64,000 bases of DNA, taken from the NCBI RefSeq assembly GCF_000004075.3, contig NC_026660.2, positions 5,084,001 through 5,148,000 of the forward strand. The letters are read 5' to 3'. Below the pieces are notes generated by a model, which made no database searches, was not told the DNA's origin, and saw only the letters and a list, made by a program, of their open reading frames with translations. The stretch is from Cucumis sativus (lineage: Eukaryota > Streptophyta > Magnoliopsida > Cucurbitales > Cucurbitaceae). This document shows positions 24,401-36,009 of the stretch, one piece after another (positions within the stretch are counted from its first letter, which is position 1; the number at the start of each line of letters is the position of its first letter). A program made the position numbers and the translations under genes.

Positions 24401-27400
24401 AAAAAGATTGACCTCAAACACTATAAAAGGAGAGAGCTTTGGTTTCAAATTGTCTAAGAAATATTTTGAATTCTCTAGTTTGTCTATTTGGGTGTACTAG
24501 CCGACTCTAGGTAAATATTCTTTTTGAATTTTCTAGTTTGAGAGTGGAATTAGGATATGATGTTGATGATAAACTTTTGTGATTGTATCAACTTTTTGCG
24601 TAAGAATTTTTTCTTTTTCCGGAGGGCCGTTCTTTTTCCTGTTTGGGAACTTACCATGTAAATAGTTACATGCGTTTCTAATTTTTATCATTTTTTTTAA
24701 TGTTCTTCTAATTTCTTAATTATTTTCTCTTTAGCGTGAGAAGTTTTCTATCAAATATATACTTATTAATCCAACGATCCCATTCATTTTTCTTGAACAA
24801 GATATGACTGAATAAGAAAGAGATCAATATACATCCAAATATCTCAACTAAGTTAACATATTTTTAGACCCTCATCATATTCTCACCCTTCATGAGGACA
24901 CTACGGAGGTGTTAACCTATTTAAGATGTCTAGTTTATTCCTAATTCTTCTCTCTTTTAGTATTTTGTAAAACAAACAAGTGTATTTCCCGCCAAAATAT
25001 ATATATATATATATAATATATAATATAATATAATGAACATTTGATGAATGAGATCATGGTTTCAAGAACTATAAAAGGAGTCTAGTTTTGGTTTTAAGTT
25101 ATTCCTGTTAGAAACACTTTAAAACACAAAACTTTTTCCAATTTATGTGCGTATGAGAAGTGAAAGAACCAATTCTTTTTCAGATGTATAAATAAGTGTC
25201 AGGATATGTTAGTAAGTAAACCTACTAAAAATAGATTATTGGGAAACAACCCTAAAGTAAAAAGGTAGGGGGTTAATTTTTCCAGCTTAATCTCAAAAAG
25301 GAGATCAATGGTAAACAAATAGTGCAAGCAGCCTAATCTTTTTTACATTCTCTCCCGGATTTCATTGCATTTGTTACCAAAGTTAGATCAATGTCTACAG
25401 TAGACCAGAAGTTGTTTAGTTACACTTTCATGTATCTAGCTAGAGAGTAGAGACTAGGAAGAAGGACTTATAGCAGATATAAATAAATAAATAATTAAAA
25501 AAAAAAGATAATACAATTTTTTTTGTCAAAACAAGTATACTTAACTATGTGTAAACTAGGAGCCTTGTGGTTCTTTAACCTCTATTCTGTATTAAGTACA
25601 TTTCTCTTTAAAAAACTTTCAGTACTACTCTTCTCAGTTGTTGAGAGCTAAAATTTTTCTAATCGAGAAACCAAACTTATTCTGATTGTTGATAATTAAA
25701 ATTGGCTGACATAAACATTTAGTAGACCAACCAATCTACTTCAATTATATTTTGCCTCCAAATTTATACGAAATATACAACTTTCCTCCTTTAATTTATG
25801 CAGCTAATACCTTCTGATCTACAGTTTACCATGTCATGAAAACATATAATCAAGGGTTAAATAAAACTCATAAATAAAGTTGAGAGATTAGTAGCCAGGA
25901 AGCAACTCACTCAACCGGTACATATGTAATTAGTTTTGAAAACACAATTCTCTTAAAAAAGAAGAATAAGAACAGTTAAGGTTGGTAAACCAAACATAAC
26001 TCAACTCAAACCAAACATAACTACCAACCTTAACTCAACTCAAACCAAACATAACTCAACTCACTTAAACGTATACCCCTTTCACAAAATAATTTATAGG
26101 TTTGAATCCTCCAACTTTAATTTACATACATAAAGAAAGGTCTTATGTCAATTTAATAATGTGAAAGTTTCCTACCAAAGAGGTCCAAATATCATTTTGA
26201 CCCTTTGTACTTCAATTTTAATCTCTCTATCATGAATGATTCTTAAATTTAGTCTCTAAAGCTATATTTTGTTAAAGTTAGATAAATAACAATAATCTAA
26301 TTAATTAGCCTAAAAAATTGATATTCTATCTATTGGGTTTGGAACTTCACGAAGATGTTAACAAGTTGAGATATCCTAGTGGAATCATAATTTTCTTATT
26401 CAAAAGCATCTACATAATTTCATGAAATCAATAATTTAAAATTGAAGAAAAAGAAACAGTAAACTAATAGCCGCCTACAGAAAATCAACTCTCTTAAAAT
26501 GTTCCAGCTGTAACAATGTCGGTGACATGCTTGCTGGCATGTCTATTTTTATTTTTTCTTTTCATGTCAACGTAACTAAAAACACGTCATTTGGAAGAAA
26601 AAACAACTTAAAATTTAGAAAAATTATTTTAAACTACAAAAGTTATAAATATAACAAAATATCACAATCTATTTGTGATAGACTACTATTTGTGTCTACC
26701 ATGATACAAATAGACACAAATAGTATTGTATATGGTGATCATGATATTTTATTATATTTGAGATAGATCTAAATGTGAAGTCACCTAACTAACTTTAAAA
26801 TGAAAAGTGATAATATGGAATTTTGCTGCATTTTTCCTATAAACTAATTTAGGGCGTCCAAAAGTATTTAGGGTTAGAGTTTTAAGATCTTCATGATAAT
26901 AACTTAAAAGATCATGTCATGTCTTAGGGTACCAGCTTGTATATATCTATCAATACTTTTAAAGAACAGTAAATATAACCAAATTTATGAATAATAAGTT
27001 CCATTGTTGGTAGACTTCTACTAGTGATACAATACTAGTAATATGGTCTATTACTCATAGATTTTAAGAACATCTAAATTTTGTCATAGTAACAACTATA
27101 AATTCTTTTATATTTCTAAATACATTGGACTTAGTTGCTATATTTGTAACTGTTATTGAATCACATCGTACACATTTATAAAAAATATTTGTTATTAACA
27201 AAACTAGTTTAAAACAATATAAGAGGAAAGAGGAAAATTTTAAAATACATCGTGTTTGGATAGGAAAGCCAATCTGAATTAAAAGGATGACGATGATGGA
27301 TATAGAGTGGTGGGGTGTGTTCTACAAAATTATGATTGGCTATGAATCAGTCTGCTACTTCTTCGAATTATCATTCAAATATAATCAAAAAACTCCCCAA

Positions 27401-29524
27401 TAATATATACCAGACCCATCTCTATCGAAAAAGAAACCAACAACTAGGGCTCACTTCGTGGCTCTCACTAATACCATCCACATAATAATACCATTTTCTG
27501 TTTTTTTTTTTAACATGATACGGGTGGAAATGAATCTATGTCTTTTAGATTTAAAGTAGGATGAGGATATTAAAGATGTGCCAATCTAGTTAAGATATTT
27601 GAATGTGTCCATATATTGATCACGTAGTCAAACATGGTAAACTTTGACTTTTTGAGATTTGTCCAACAAGTCACTCTATATCTACCTCAATTACTATATG
27701 CATTTTTCTACAAGTTTTCCAGGGACTCAGTAGAACATAATACACCAACCACCATTAATACCATACTGGAGAAAATCTGTTTAATATGAGTTTTAAAATT
27801 ATCGTTAGAAAAAAAAAATGAAAATTATGGAGAATGTTAGTCAAAATGTTATTAAATCACAAAAGAGAGTAAAATTTAGATGTGTTAACCATATATTTTC
27901 AAGTGATTATTTTTTTTAAAAAAATTAATGCTACAGGGTTTCTATTAAAAAAAAAAATTGAGTACTTCTAAAAACATTTTTTCTCAAGTCAATGTATCTA
28001 ACCTTTAATCTATCTAGAAAAAGACAAGCAAGAATGTCAACCATTTAGGTGACATCATACAAATATGGGTTCCCAAACCTAAATTAAATTACTAAATAAC
28101 TTTTCTATATTACATGCATCCAACAATAAACAAAACCTTAACACAAAACTTAGAGAATTTAGAACAAACATCCAAGACCATTCAATAATTGTTAGCAATG
28201 TCATTAAAATGTTGTAATAATAAAAATATAAAAAAAATATATAACAAGTTATTTAGATATATTAGCCTAGCTGCCATACTTGGGTGAGTGTTATACGCCT
28301 AGTAATTTGTTAAAAAGCAAAAGAAACAAACTACAATATCTGGAGAACAAAAAAGAAATAATTAGATGAAATGAAGGTGATGCGTAGGAAACGTTAAGAG
28401 TGCCAAATCACAAAAATACCATATGATCATTAGGAATATTGATAACACTTCTCTTGGAAAACTCTCAGGAGTTTTATGGCTAAAGGTAAATAAGAAATTT
28501 ATAAATATTAATGTTATGATGACATTAGATTATCACTATTTTATGAATCCGTGAATATATATAGTGAAAGAAAATAATAAATGAAAGAAAAATAATAGCT
28601 TTCTAAAAGCTACTTAGCTTACTTATTGACTTGAGAAAATTAAATAATTCCACAAACATAGAAATAAGTTTCTAAAAAGAAGCAGCCATTCAGAGACTTT
28701 TGCTTCTGTTCATAATCTAAACACAAGGAATGTACTTATAAATTAATATAAATCAGTAAAAACCTTACAGGTTGTGAGAGCACTAGTATTATTATGATTA
28801 ATTATATATATATATAGTATATTAGTAGTACAAACCCTTTTCACTTCTTCCAATAATTCATTGAAAAAAACAGCAAAAATCAGGCGTAGCCTAGGTAGTA
28901 TGTAATGTTGCTTAAACAGAAACATTATATCATTTTAATTTCATTGATCCTAATTAACAGTTTGGACATAGCTAGAAAGGGGGCCGGGAAAAAAATGGTT
29001 TTGAAAAATAAATCCATCCCCGGCCCATTTATCTGAAATCAAATCATCACTTACTACTTTCCATGAAAATTAATTAATCCATTCCCATCAAATAAAAACA
29101 CCTATGCAACTGTATTCATGTATCACACTTCTTCCATTTGAGAATATATATGTGACACTTCAAATTTTCTTCTTTTATACTCATTTAACTGAAAACCCTA
29201 TTAATTATTTGCAAAGAGTAGTTGCCATTAAAGTCAAGCATATAGATCAGATTCAAATTCAGATCACAGTCCATGACGCTAAAATTGGTAATAAAAAGAT
29301 TAGAGCTAGAGATTAAAATAAATAAATAAAAGAAAAAGTTACCTCGTGCTAGCAAATTCATAAAGCTTTCCTCTAGGGGAGAAGATGATAAGAGCAACTT
29401 CAGCATCACAGAGAACCGATAACTCAAAAGCTTTTTTCATCAAACCATTTCTTCTCTTGGAGAAGGTGACTTGACGGCTTGTAGCGTTCTCTATTAACCT
29501 CATCTGTGTCTTTCCTCTCACCAT
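21412..29524 (-). CDS. SOC1: SOC1/TM3-clade MIKC MADS-box transcription factor
   Basis: Flowering-time type MADS protein. Seven coding exons on the minus strand: 29343-29524, 23077-23161, 22122-22192, 21922-22021, 21792-21833, 21636-21677, 21412-21555. All junctions are GT/AG and in phase, giving 666 nt and 221 aa. The MADS domain starts [20 protein letters not shown]. The I region has [14 protein letters not shown]. The K-box contains [20 protein letters not shown] and [14 protein letters not shown]. The C-terminus carries [13 protein letters not shown], the EVETxLxIGxP motif that marks the SOC1 clade. Intron 1 is about 6.2 kb and holds repeats. Residue 10 is Leu where the neighbouring AGL6-like protein has Arg. 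Orthology to SOC1 itself, rather than to AGL14/19/42 relatives, is supported mainly by its place beside AGL6, as in Arabidopsis. Confidence 0.9.
23347..23418. repeat. 24-bp tandem repeat, three copies
   Basis: The unit 'gagtctttcttcttatccac' + 'atca' occurs three times head to tail without mismatch in the first intron of the SOC1-like gene, about 190 bp from exon 2. Confidence 0.95.
25975..26064. repeat. Inverted plus direct repeat cluster in SOC1-like intron 1
   Basis: A 13-bp sequence 'gttaaggttggta' at 25975-25987 recurs as its exact reverse complement at 26022-26034. Around it 'aaaccaaacataac' appears three times, with 'tcaactca' between copies. Confidence 0.8.
26636..26780. mobile_element. 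Partial MITE of the 'tgatag' family in SOC1-like intron 1
   Basis: Begins with 'aagttataaatataacaaaa', continues with 'tttgtgatagactac', and contains the pair 'ctatttgtgtctaccatgat' / 'acaaatagacacaaatag', which can fold back. It resembles arms of the elements near 59.6-60.2 kb but is incomplete. Confidence 0.4.
26955..27175. mobile_element. Diverged MITE of the 'tgatag' family in SOC1-like intron 1
   Basis: Shows 'gtaaatataaccaaattta', then 'tggtagacttctactagtgatac', 'tatggtctatta', and at its right end 'ttagttgctatatttgtaactg', the family's end sequence. It is more diverged than the copies at 59.6-60.2 kb. Confidence 0.45.
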
Positions 29525-30560
29525 TCTAAATCAGATTAGAAACCCCCCTTAAGAAAAAAAAAAAAAAAAGGAACTATATTATCTATTTTGAGTACTGAAA
29601 ATGACAGAAGAAACTTAGAGGTAGGAGTAAACAACCCCAAATAATTAGTACAAACAAAAATCCTTACCTTAGAGATAATTGAGAAATTAGTTGAATAAGT
29701 GGGTATGTACAGAAAGTTGAGATGAGATCTGAAGAAAACCGACCAGCTGGGTATAAAGAAAAGGGCTGATGAATTTATAGATCAAAGACAGAGAGAAAAT
29801 AAAAGGAGATGGGAAGCATAGGGAAAACCAGAGAGAGGAAGAAAAAAAAAAAAAAAAAGAGATGAGAACTTGGTGAGAAGAAAGCTCCAAGGAAGGTAGC
29901 AAGGAGTTTAATTAGGACCACAAAGCTCTCCAATCTCCCTCAGTTTGCTAAAACCAACCAAGAAAAAAAAAACAAAATCTTGAAATAGAAGCAAAAAAGC
30001 GAAAGAAAAAAAAAAACTAATGTAAAGAAAAAGTAGAAAAGAAGAAGGAAGAGGGGTGTTGTTGTGGTTCAACTGGGGACATGATTGGGAAGAAATTAGA
30101 AAAGAAAATAACAAGAGAGAAAGAGGTAGAGAGAGAAGAGAGAAGAAGGAAGAAAGGATTGGGGTACTAAGTTGAAACCCAGATAACAGAAATAGCAAGA
30201 AAAGGGAAAGGAAGGGAATGGGGGGAATATTTAGAAAGAAGAGTTTGAAAACTGAAAGAGAAGAAATAGGGAAAAATAAAGTTAAGGGAAGGAGGAGGAG
30301 GTGATGATGATGATGATGGTATTGATATCCATCCAACCAATTTACAAAGCTTAGCTATATACTTGTTTAGGTAAAAAAAGAAAATGAGAGAGAGAGAGAG
30401 AGAATAAAAAGAAAGAAAGAAATGGGGAAAAGAGGGAAAGTCAGAGTGGAAAAGGAAAGTGAAATAGGAGAAAATGAGAAGAGATAGAGTATAGAAATGG
30501 AAAAATTGAGGGAATTGTCCGTACAAGAGAATACACAAGTTTAGGAGAGAAAGTGGGAGT
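29525..30560 (-). promoter_or_regulatory. 5' leader and proximal promoter of the SOC1-like gene
   Basis: Very rich in A/G on the plus strand (C/T on the gene strand), a pattern usual in plant 5' leaders. A possible 5'-leader intron donor ('ctctaag|gtaagg' on the minus strand) lies near 29667, and a GA repeat at 30387-30402. The long open frames here (29908-30336 and 30167-30538) are Leu/Ser/Phe-rich translations of this tract, not genes. Confidence 0.45.
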
Positions 30561-32867
30561 TGGAGGGGGCAGGGCAGACGGGCAGACGGGCAGAGCGGGT
30601 AAGTACTATGTTTACAAATAAGCTCACATTATTGGTTCCGTACACTTTATTATTTAATTAATAAATAAAAAACTGAAAATACCAATCCATCCGTATGGCT
30701 ATTGGGCCCACCCCCACCCCCACCCCTAATAAACTATATACATTCTAACTATTTACCAAATATTTTAATTTCTACTTACTTACTACCTAAATATTTACAA
30801 CTATTCAATACACCTCTAACTACATCTTTATCAATTTTAATACTATACTTTCCAAATACATTACCATTCACATTTCTTTTTTTTTTTTTTTATAAAACTT
30901 AACAAAATAATTACAAACAAAGCTCATATTTACCTCCAGTTAGCTTTTGGAAAATATTTATTTTAATGAAGTTGAAATTTGAATTACAAAAAGTATGGTG
31001 ATGTGACGTTTTTAAATCATCTTTTTTTCTTGAAAAATACTTTTTTAAATGTTATCTTTTAGCATCACACACTTTATTATTTCTTTTTTCTTTTTTTGTT
31101 AAAAAAATACCAAAGTCGTAACATGGTTTACTAGATTTTATACATAATTTAGTTTGCCTACACACTCAAACAAAAACAAAATTATATTCTTTAATACCAT
31201 TTTCTTTTTCTTTTTCCTTTTTGAGTTACTAATAAGATTTCCCTTTTCTAATTAGATATGGTCGGTGGATTTCTAATTTAAGATAGTTATCAAGCATGGC
31301 CTATGGAGGATTATACTCTATGGTACAAAATTAAATAAAATTATCTAAATAATTGTAATAATAATCAAATACGACCTATATCTATATAGGATGGGTATTT
31401 AAAATACTTTTATAATTATGTATGTATATTCAGTATTCAAAATATAGAAAATTTAATTAATTTAAAATTTTCATAAAAAGTGTGCTCATCAATTCAAGTA
31501 ATGGATTTGAATTGGAGATCAGAAAGTGTTTTGAGTAACTATATATATTGAGTGAATACAAATTTTATAACCAATGTACTTAATTAATTGTCTTTTAACT
31601 ATTTTCATGCTGAGTACTTAATTGTCTTTTGGCCTTAAAAAAGAAAGAAAGAGAGAAAGAAAGAAAAAAATAAGAGAATCAATTTAAAAGATGTCCTAAG
31701 CCATAAAGTGTGGAACAAACAAAAAAGGAGAATATAACATTTGTACTTCATCCTCCCTATTTTTTTTCTTCCTCCTTACTTCCATTTTCAACTATTTCAT
31801 TCTTCAACTATTAAGAGTTTAGGTATGTTTAGTTTTTTAGTTTTCTTTTTCTTCTTAAAATGAGAAATAAGATGAACAAATAATCATTTGAAATAAAGAA
31901 AGAACAAATCAAAACTAAGGGATCAATGGGTGATGTTGTTTAACTGAAAAGGACATAGTTTCGAAGAAAGAGTATAATCTGAATATTAAAGTTTAGTTTA
32001 CAAAAATATACAAACCAAGTAGGATATGATAAATTATTGTAATGACTTTTATGTTAATATATATACACCAAAGATAATTGCTTTAGTGAGTAAGAAAAAG
32101 AGAAAAAAAGAATGAAAAGATTGAGACAGCAAGAGAATAAATAAAGTACTAATAATAGAATGTGAAATATTTCCTTGTTGGTTTGTTTTGCTTTGTTTTC
32201 AACTTGGGTGTGTGACACAAAGGATAGAAAAACCCTAAAAATAGCTTAGAGAATATGATCTTCGTTTAATTTTCTACAATTAGTAATGAGTTTGAAATAA
32301 ATTCATAAATGTTGTATCTGATGGTGCTCCATAAACAAAGTATTAATTAACCATATTAAAATCACCAGTATTATATATATATATATACACATAAAAGTAT
32401 TTTAAATTTAGAAAAAAGATGTTTAGAATGTCGAAGTTATTGCAATTTTAAGGAATTTCCAAATGGTATAAAGTATAAAGTATAGTTGTATAGCATATAT
32501 GCATTAAATTAATTAACACTTCAACAATTATTGGTTGATAGTTGAGAATATTTTTTTGATAAACACAAACAACAAACAACAAACAACAAGCATACAAATT
32601 ATTTGAACGTTAATTAATTCACTAATTAGCTTGACAGGAATGGTGGAAATTTGGAGAATATTTCTTAATTGAGGCAATATATATTGGGGATATCTTATCA
32701 TATGAAAAAAGAAAATGCATGAAATTCATAAAGGTTTGATGTGTATGGCTATGGTTATTGACAAAGATAGAACCCATAATTCATTACTTTTTTGGACTCT
32801 TTTTTTGTAGGACCTTTTTACAAATCAAATCTTTTTTTTCCCAAACAAAATAACAAAGAAACCCATG

Positions 32868-32906
<39 letters not shown>

Positions 32907-35900
32907 TCAACCTCTCATTATTAATTGAAAAGGGATCATATTCTATATAAATTGTCCTTAATTTTACATGGCTTTCATTTGGCCACTTATACTCCCTCTC
33001 TCATCTGTTAAACTCAATTATAATATTTTATTTTTGAAAAAAAATCAATAATACTTCCCAAAAAACAATAGATTAAAATTTTAAAATATCAATGACGGAT
33101 TTAGTATAGACCAATTATGATCACCAACGAATTTAGGTTAAATTTAGTATAACTTAAATATTCAAATTTTTATGCTATTTTATATAACTAAACTAAAATA
33201 ATGTCAAAAGATTAGTAGTTGGTGGAAATTTTATTTTCTTTCTGAAAGAGACAACTCAAAGTTTTAGAAGTTTGATTTAATAATGGGTCTACATTTAGAG
33301 AAGTAATGTGAAAAGAGAGACAAATTTATACAAGAAACACATGCATTAGAAAAAACACAAGGGTGTAAGAGAGATAGTGCATTATTTGATGTGTGGTAGT
33401 TATAGATAGAAATTTGTAGGGTGAGTGAAAATGAACATATATAATCATATGTTTGTACTTCAAAAATTATAATCTCCAACTTGACATGATATGTGTAATG
33501 TAAAATTGTGAAAAATGGATGTGTGTGAGCCCTGTAGGCCTCTTTATATTTAGACAAATAATGTTATAGGTTCGGTTCCGATCAACACAAAGCACAATAT
33601 ATATGCTTCGTTCTTCATCCCCCACCTGCACAGTACAATACTTGTAGAGAATAAATTAGGTATAGATCAGTGTGATCCAAATACTAAACCCCCTTCACCA
33701 ATATTTTCTTTAGAGAATAAAACAAGACCAAGATGACTAAAGAATCACGTTAAGAGAAACAAGTGAGCTAAGCCATGTAGGGTAGGATAAGGAGAAAAAA
33801 AAAAGAAGAAGAAAAGACAATTCCTCATCCAACGCCTTTATAGCATATTCCTATCGCATGACCTATGGTTTATATTATATCACAGTATGAAGTATGTTCA
33901 CATTAGTTTTAACTTATATTCAACCTCATTCATATAATTAATAATTAAATATTTGTTTCTTATTAAGTTAACTTTATATTATAAATACTAATAGTGTATC
34001 ACATACATAAACATTGTATACAATTAATTCAATGAACTTTAATTAACCATATTGATTGAAGCTCTAATGGTACGAGACTAATGAATTAAGTTCTTTAATT
34101 AACGGTGTGATCATTCTAATAAAAATCAACAACTGCGTTATTCTCATTGTAGATATATTTATGTGTCAATTGGATATTAACCAATCAACGGTGTGTTGAT
34201 CATTCATAAGTTTACTTGTAAGTAAAAATGGAACAAACACGTTGTTTTATTCTTGTAGTTACATCTGACCCCTTTAAGTACCATTAATCTCTCTAACGAA
34301 CAATTGGTCATATGTCCAACTATAACTAAACTTCAATTGAGTCATGAGAAGGTGTGACATCACATTCTTCGAGATTTGTAATTAATAATTAAAGAAGCAA
34401 TTTATCTATTTATCCTAATAAGGGAAAAGAGTAAAATCGGAATGAAGTATAAGTATTTTTTTAAAAAAAAACAGTGTTATTTTTATTGAATAAATAATTT
34501 ATATGTACCAGGAGAATCCAAGAGATATAGAATGCCAACAATGGAGAACAAAAGTTATATATATATATATAGATATATAAATAAAGAAAAATGTGTTTTA
34601 AAACCTATTATTTAATTTGAAAATAAAAGTAATAAAAATAAATGTGAAGTTGGAGAATTCAAAAGAAAAATGATTGATGGGAATTTATGAGGAAAGAATT
34701 TAAGACACGTTTATGTTGTAATTCAAGGTTACATTGTGACCCCAACAAATTTGAGGCCATAAATTTTATTGGTAACTAAAAGACGAAGAAGTAGAGGAAG
34801 AAAGAAGATATCATTTAAGATTTGTCGAAAATGATATTTCAATAAACAAACAATTCTTACTTACGAGTAATCTCTTTATATATAATTTTAGATAAGTGTA
34901 TATAATTTTAGATAAGTGATAAGTGGTGATATAATTTTAAAAAACATTAATATTGAAATAAAATTTGAGTGTGTTAAATGATGAGATTTTGTGTTCAATT
35001 TGGTGAGCTGGAGAAGCAATGAATTAAATAACGATAGACTTGTTGTAGTAGTAGTAGGAGTCGTAGTTAAGGCCTCAAGAGTGGGGGGTGATGATATAGA
35101 GGTAGGAAGGAAGGAAGTAAAAATGAGGGAGAAGAGAAGAGAAGAAAAGGTTGATGATAAAATAATATGATGACGTGGATGCATTGAAACCACAAGTAAG
35201 AAATAACCAACTTTTAGCTTACTTCTTCCCTAAACATTCATTGGAATATTATTATAAAAATTCAACATTCTATTTTTATATTATTCTTACCAAGTATTGA
35301 CAATTTGGATGCTAACTCCATTGCTTTTTTCCATTATGTACCTACTTGTAACGAGATATGCATGCATTATAAACAATTACGAACATCATTTTGTTGGATT
35401 TATCAAAATTACATTATAGATATTAAATTGGAACTATAAAGAAAGCAGAGAGTGAGATAGTAACTTAAATTCTCTACTTTTATATGCAAATTTATTCTCG
35501 TTTCTTCCCCTTCTTTCACCTTTCTGTTAACCTTTGAGCTACTTGGACCCTCCCAACTCATTGTATATATATAACCAAACTTCATCTTTCTAATACCATT
35601 CCTACAATAATAATAAAATAAACCAACCCCTGAAAACAAGTCAAGCTTGTTAAGTTGCATCACCCTTGGGAATAAAATCATTCTCTTCATTCATATAAAA
35701 AATAGGAAAGACTTTTTAACATTACACCAGGAAATGGTGATAAAGAAAAATATCCTATTTTCTACGATATCTTAGAATGGCAGAAACTAGAAAGATTAGG
35801 AAGTGGCTAAACCAAAATTCTACGATGATATACAGACCACCATAACACGTTTCCACAAAAACCATGCACACTTGAAACATAAATTAAAATTTTAAAAACA

Positions 35901-36009
35901 AAACACCACAGCGGACCACCTATACAACCTTCACTAGCTATGAACATAATAACTGAATTCTTAGATACCTCTCTTCGATAATATATTTTTTTCCAAAAAA
36001 AAAATGTGA
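30561..36009. other. Intergenic region between SOC1-like and URT1-like genes
   Basis: About 5.4 kb without a supportable gene. It is AT-rich, with a TA microsatellite at 32868-32902, short A/T runs, and the C-rich 'cccacccccacccccacccc' near 30710. The minus frames at 34888-35193 and 35409-35690 have no recognisable family motif. The left half is probably distal SOC1-like promoter and the right end the 3' flank of the URT1-like gene. Confidence 0.5.
32868..32902. repeat. (TA)n microsatellite
   Basis: About 35 bp of alternating TA. Confidence 0.9.

Noticed and set aside
29908..30538. Two long minus frames (142 and 123 codons) upstream of the SOC1-like gene
   Set aside because: Translations of a CT-rich leader; Leu/Ser/Phe runs and a His run, no domain.
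34888..35193. 101-codon minus frame with a signal-peptide-like start
   Set aside because: After the hydrophobic start it is Ser/Thr/Leu filler with no conserved Cys pattern or family motif; left as unsupported.
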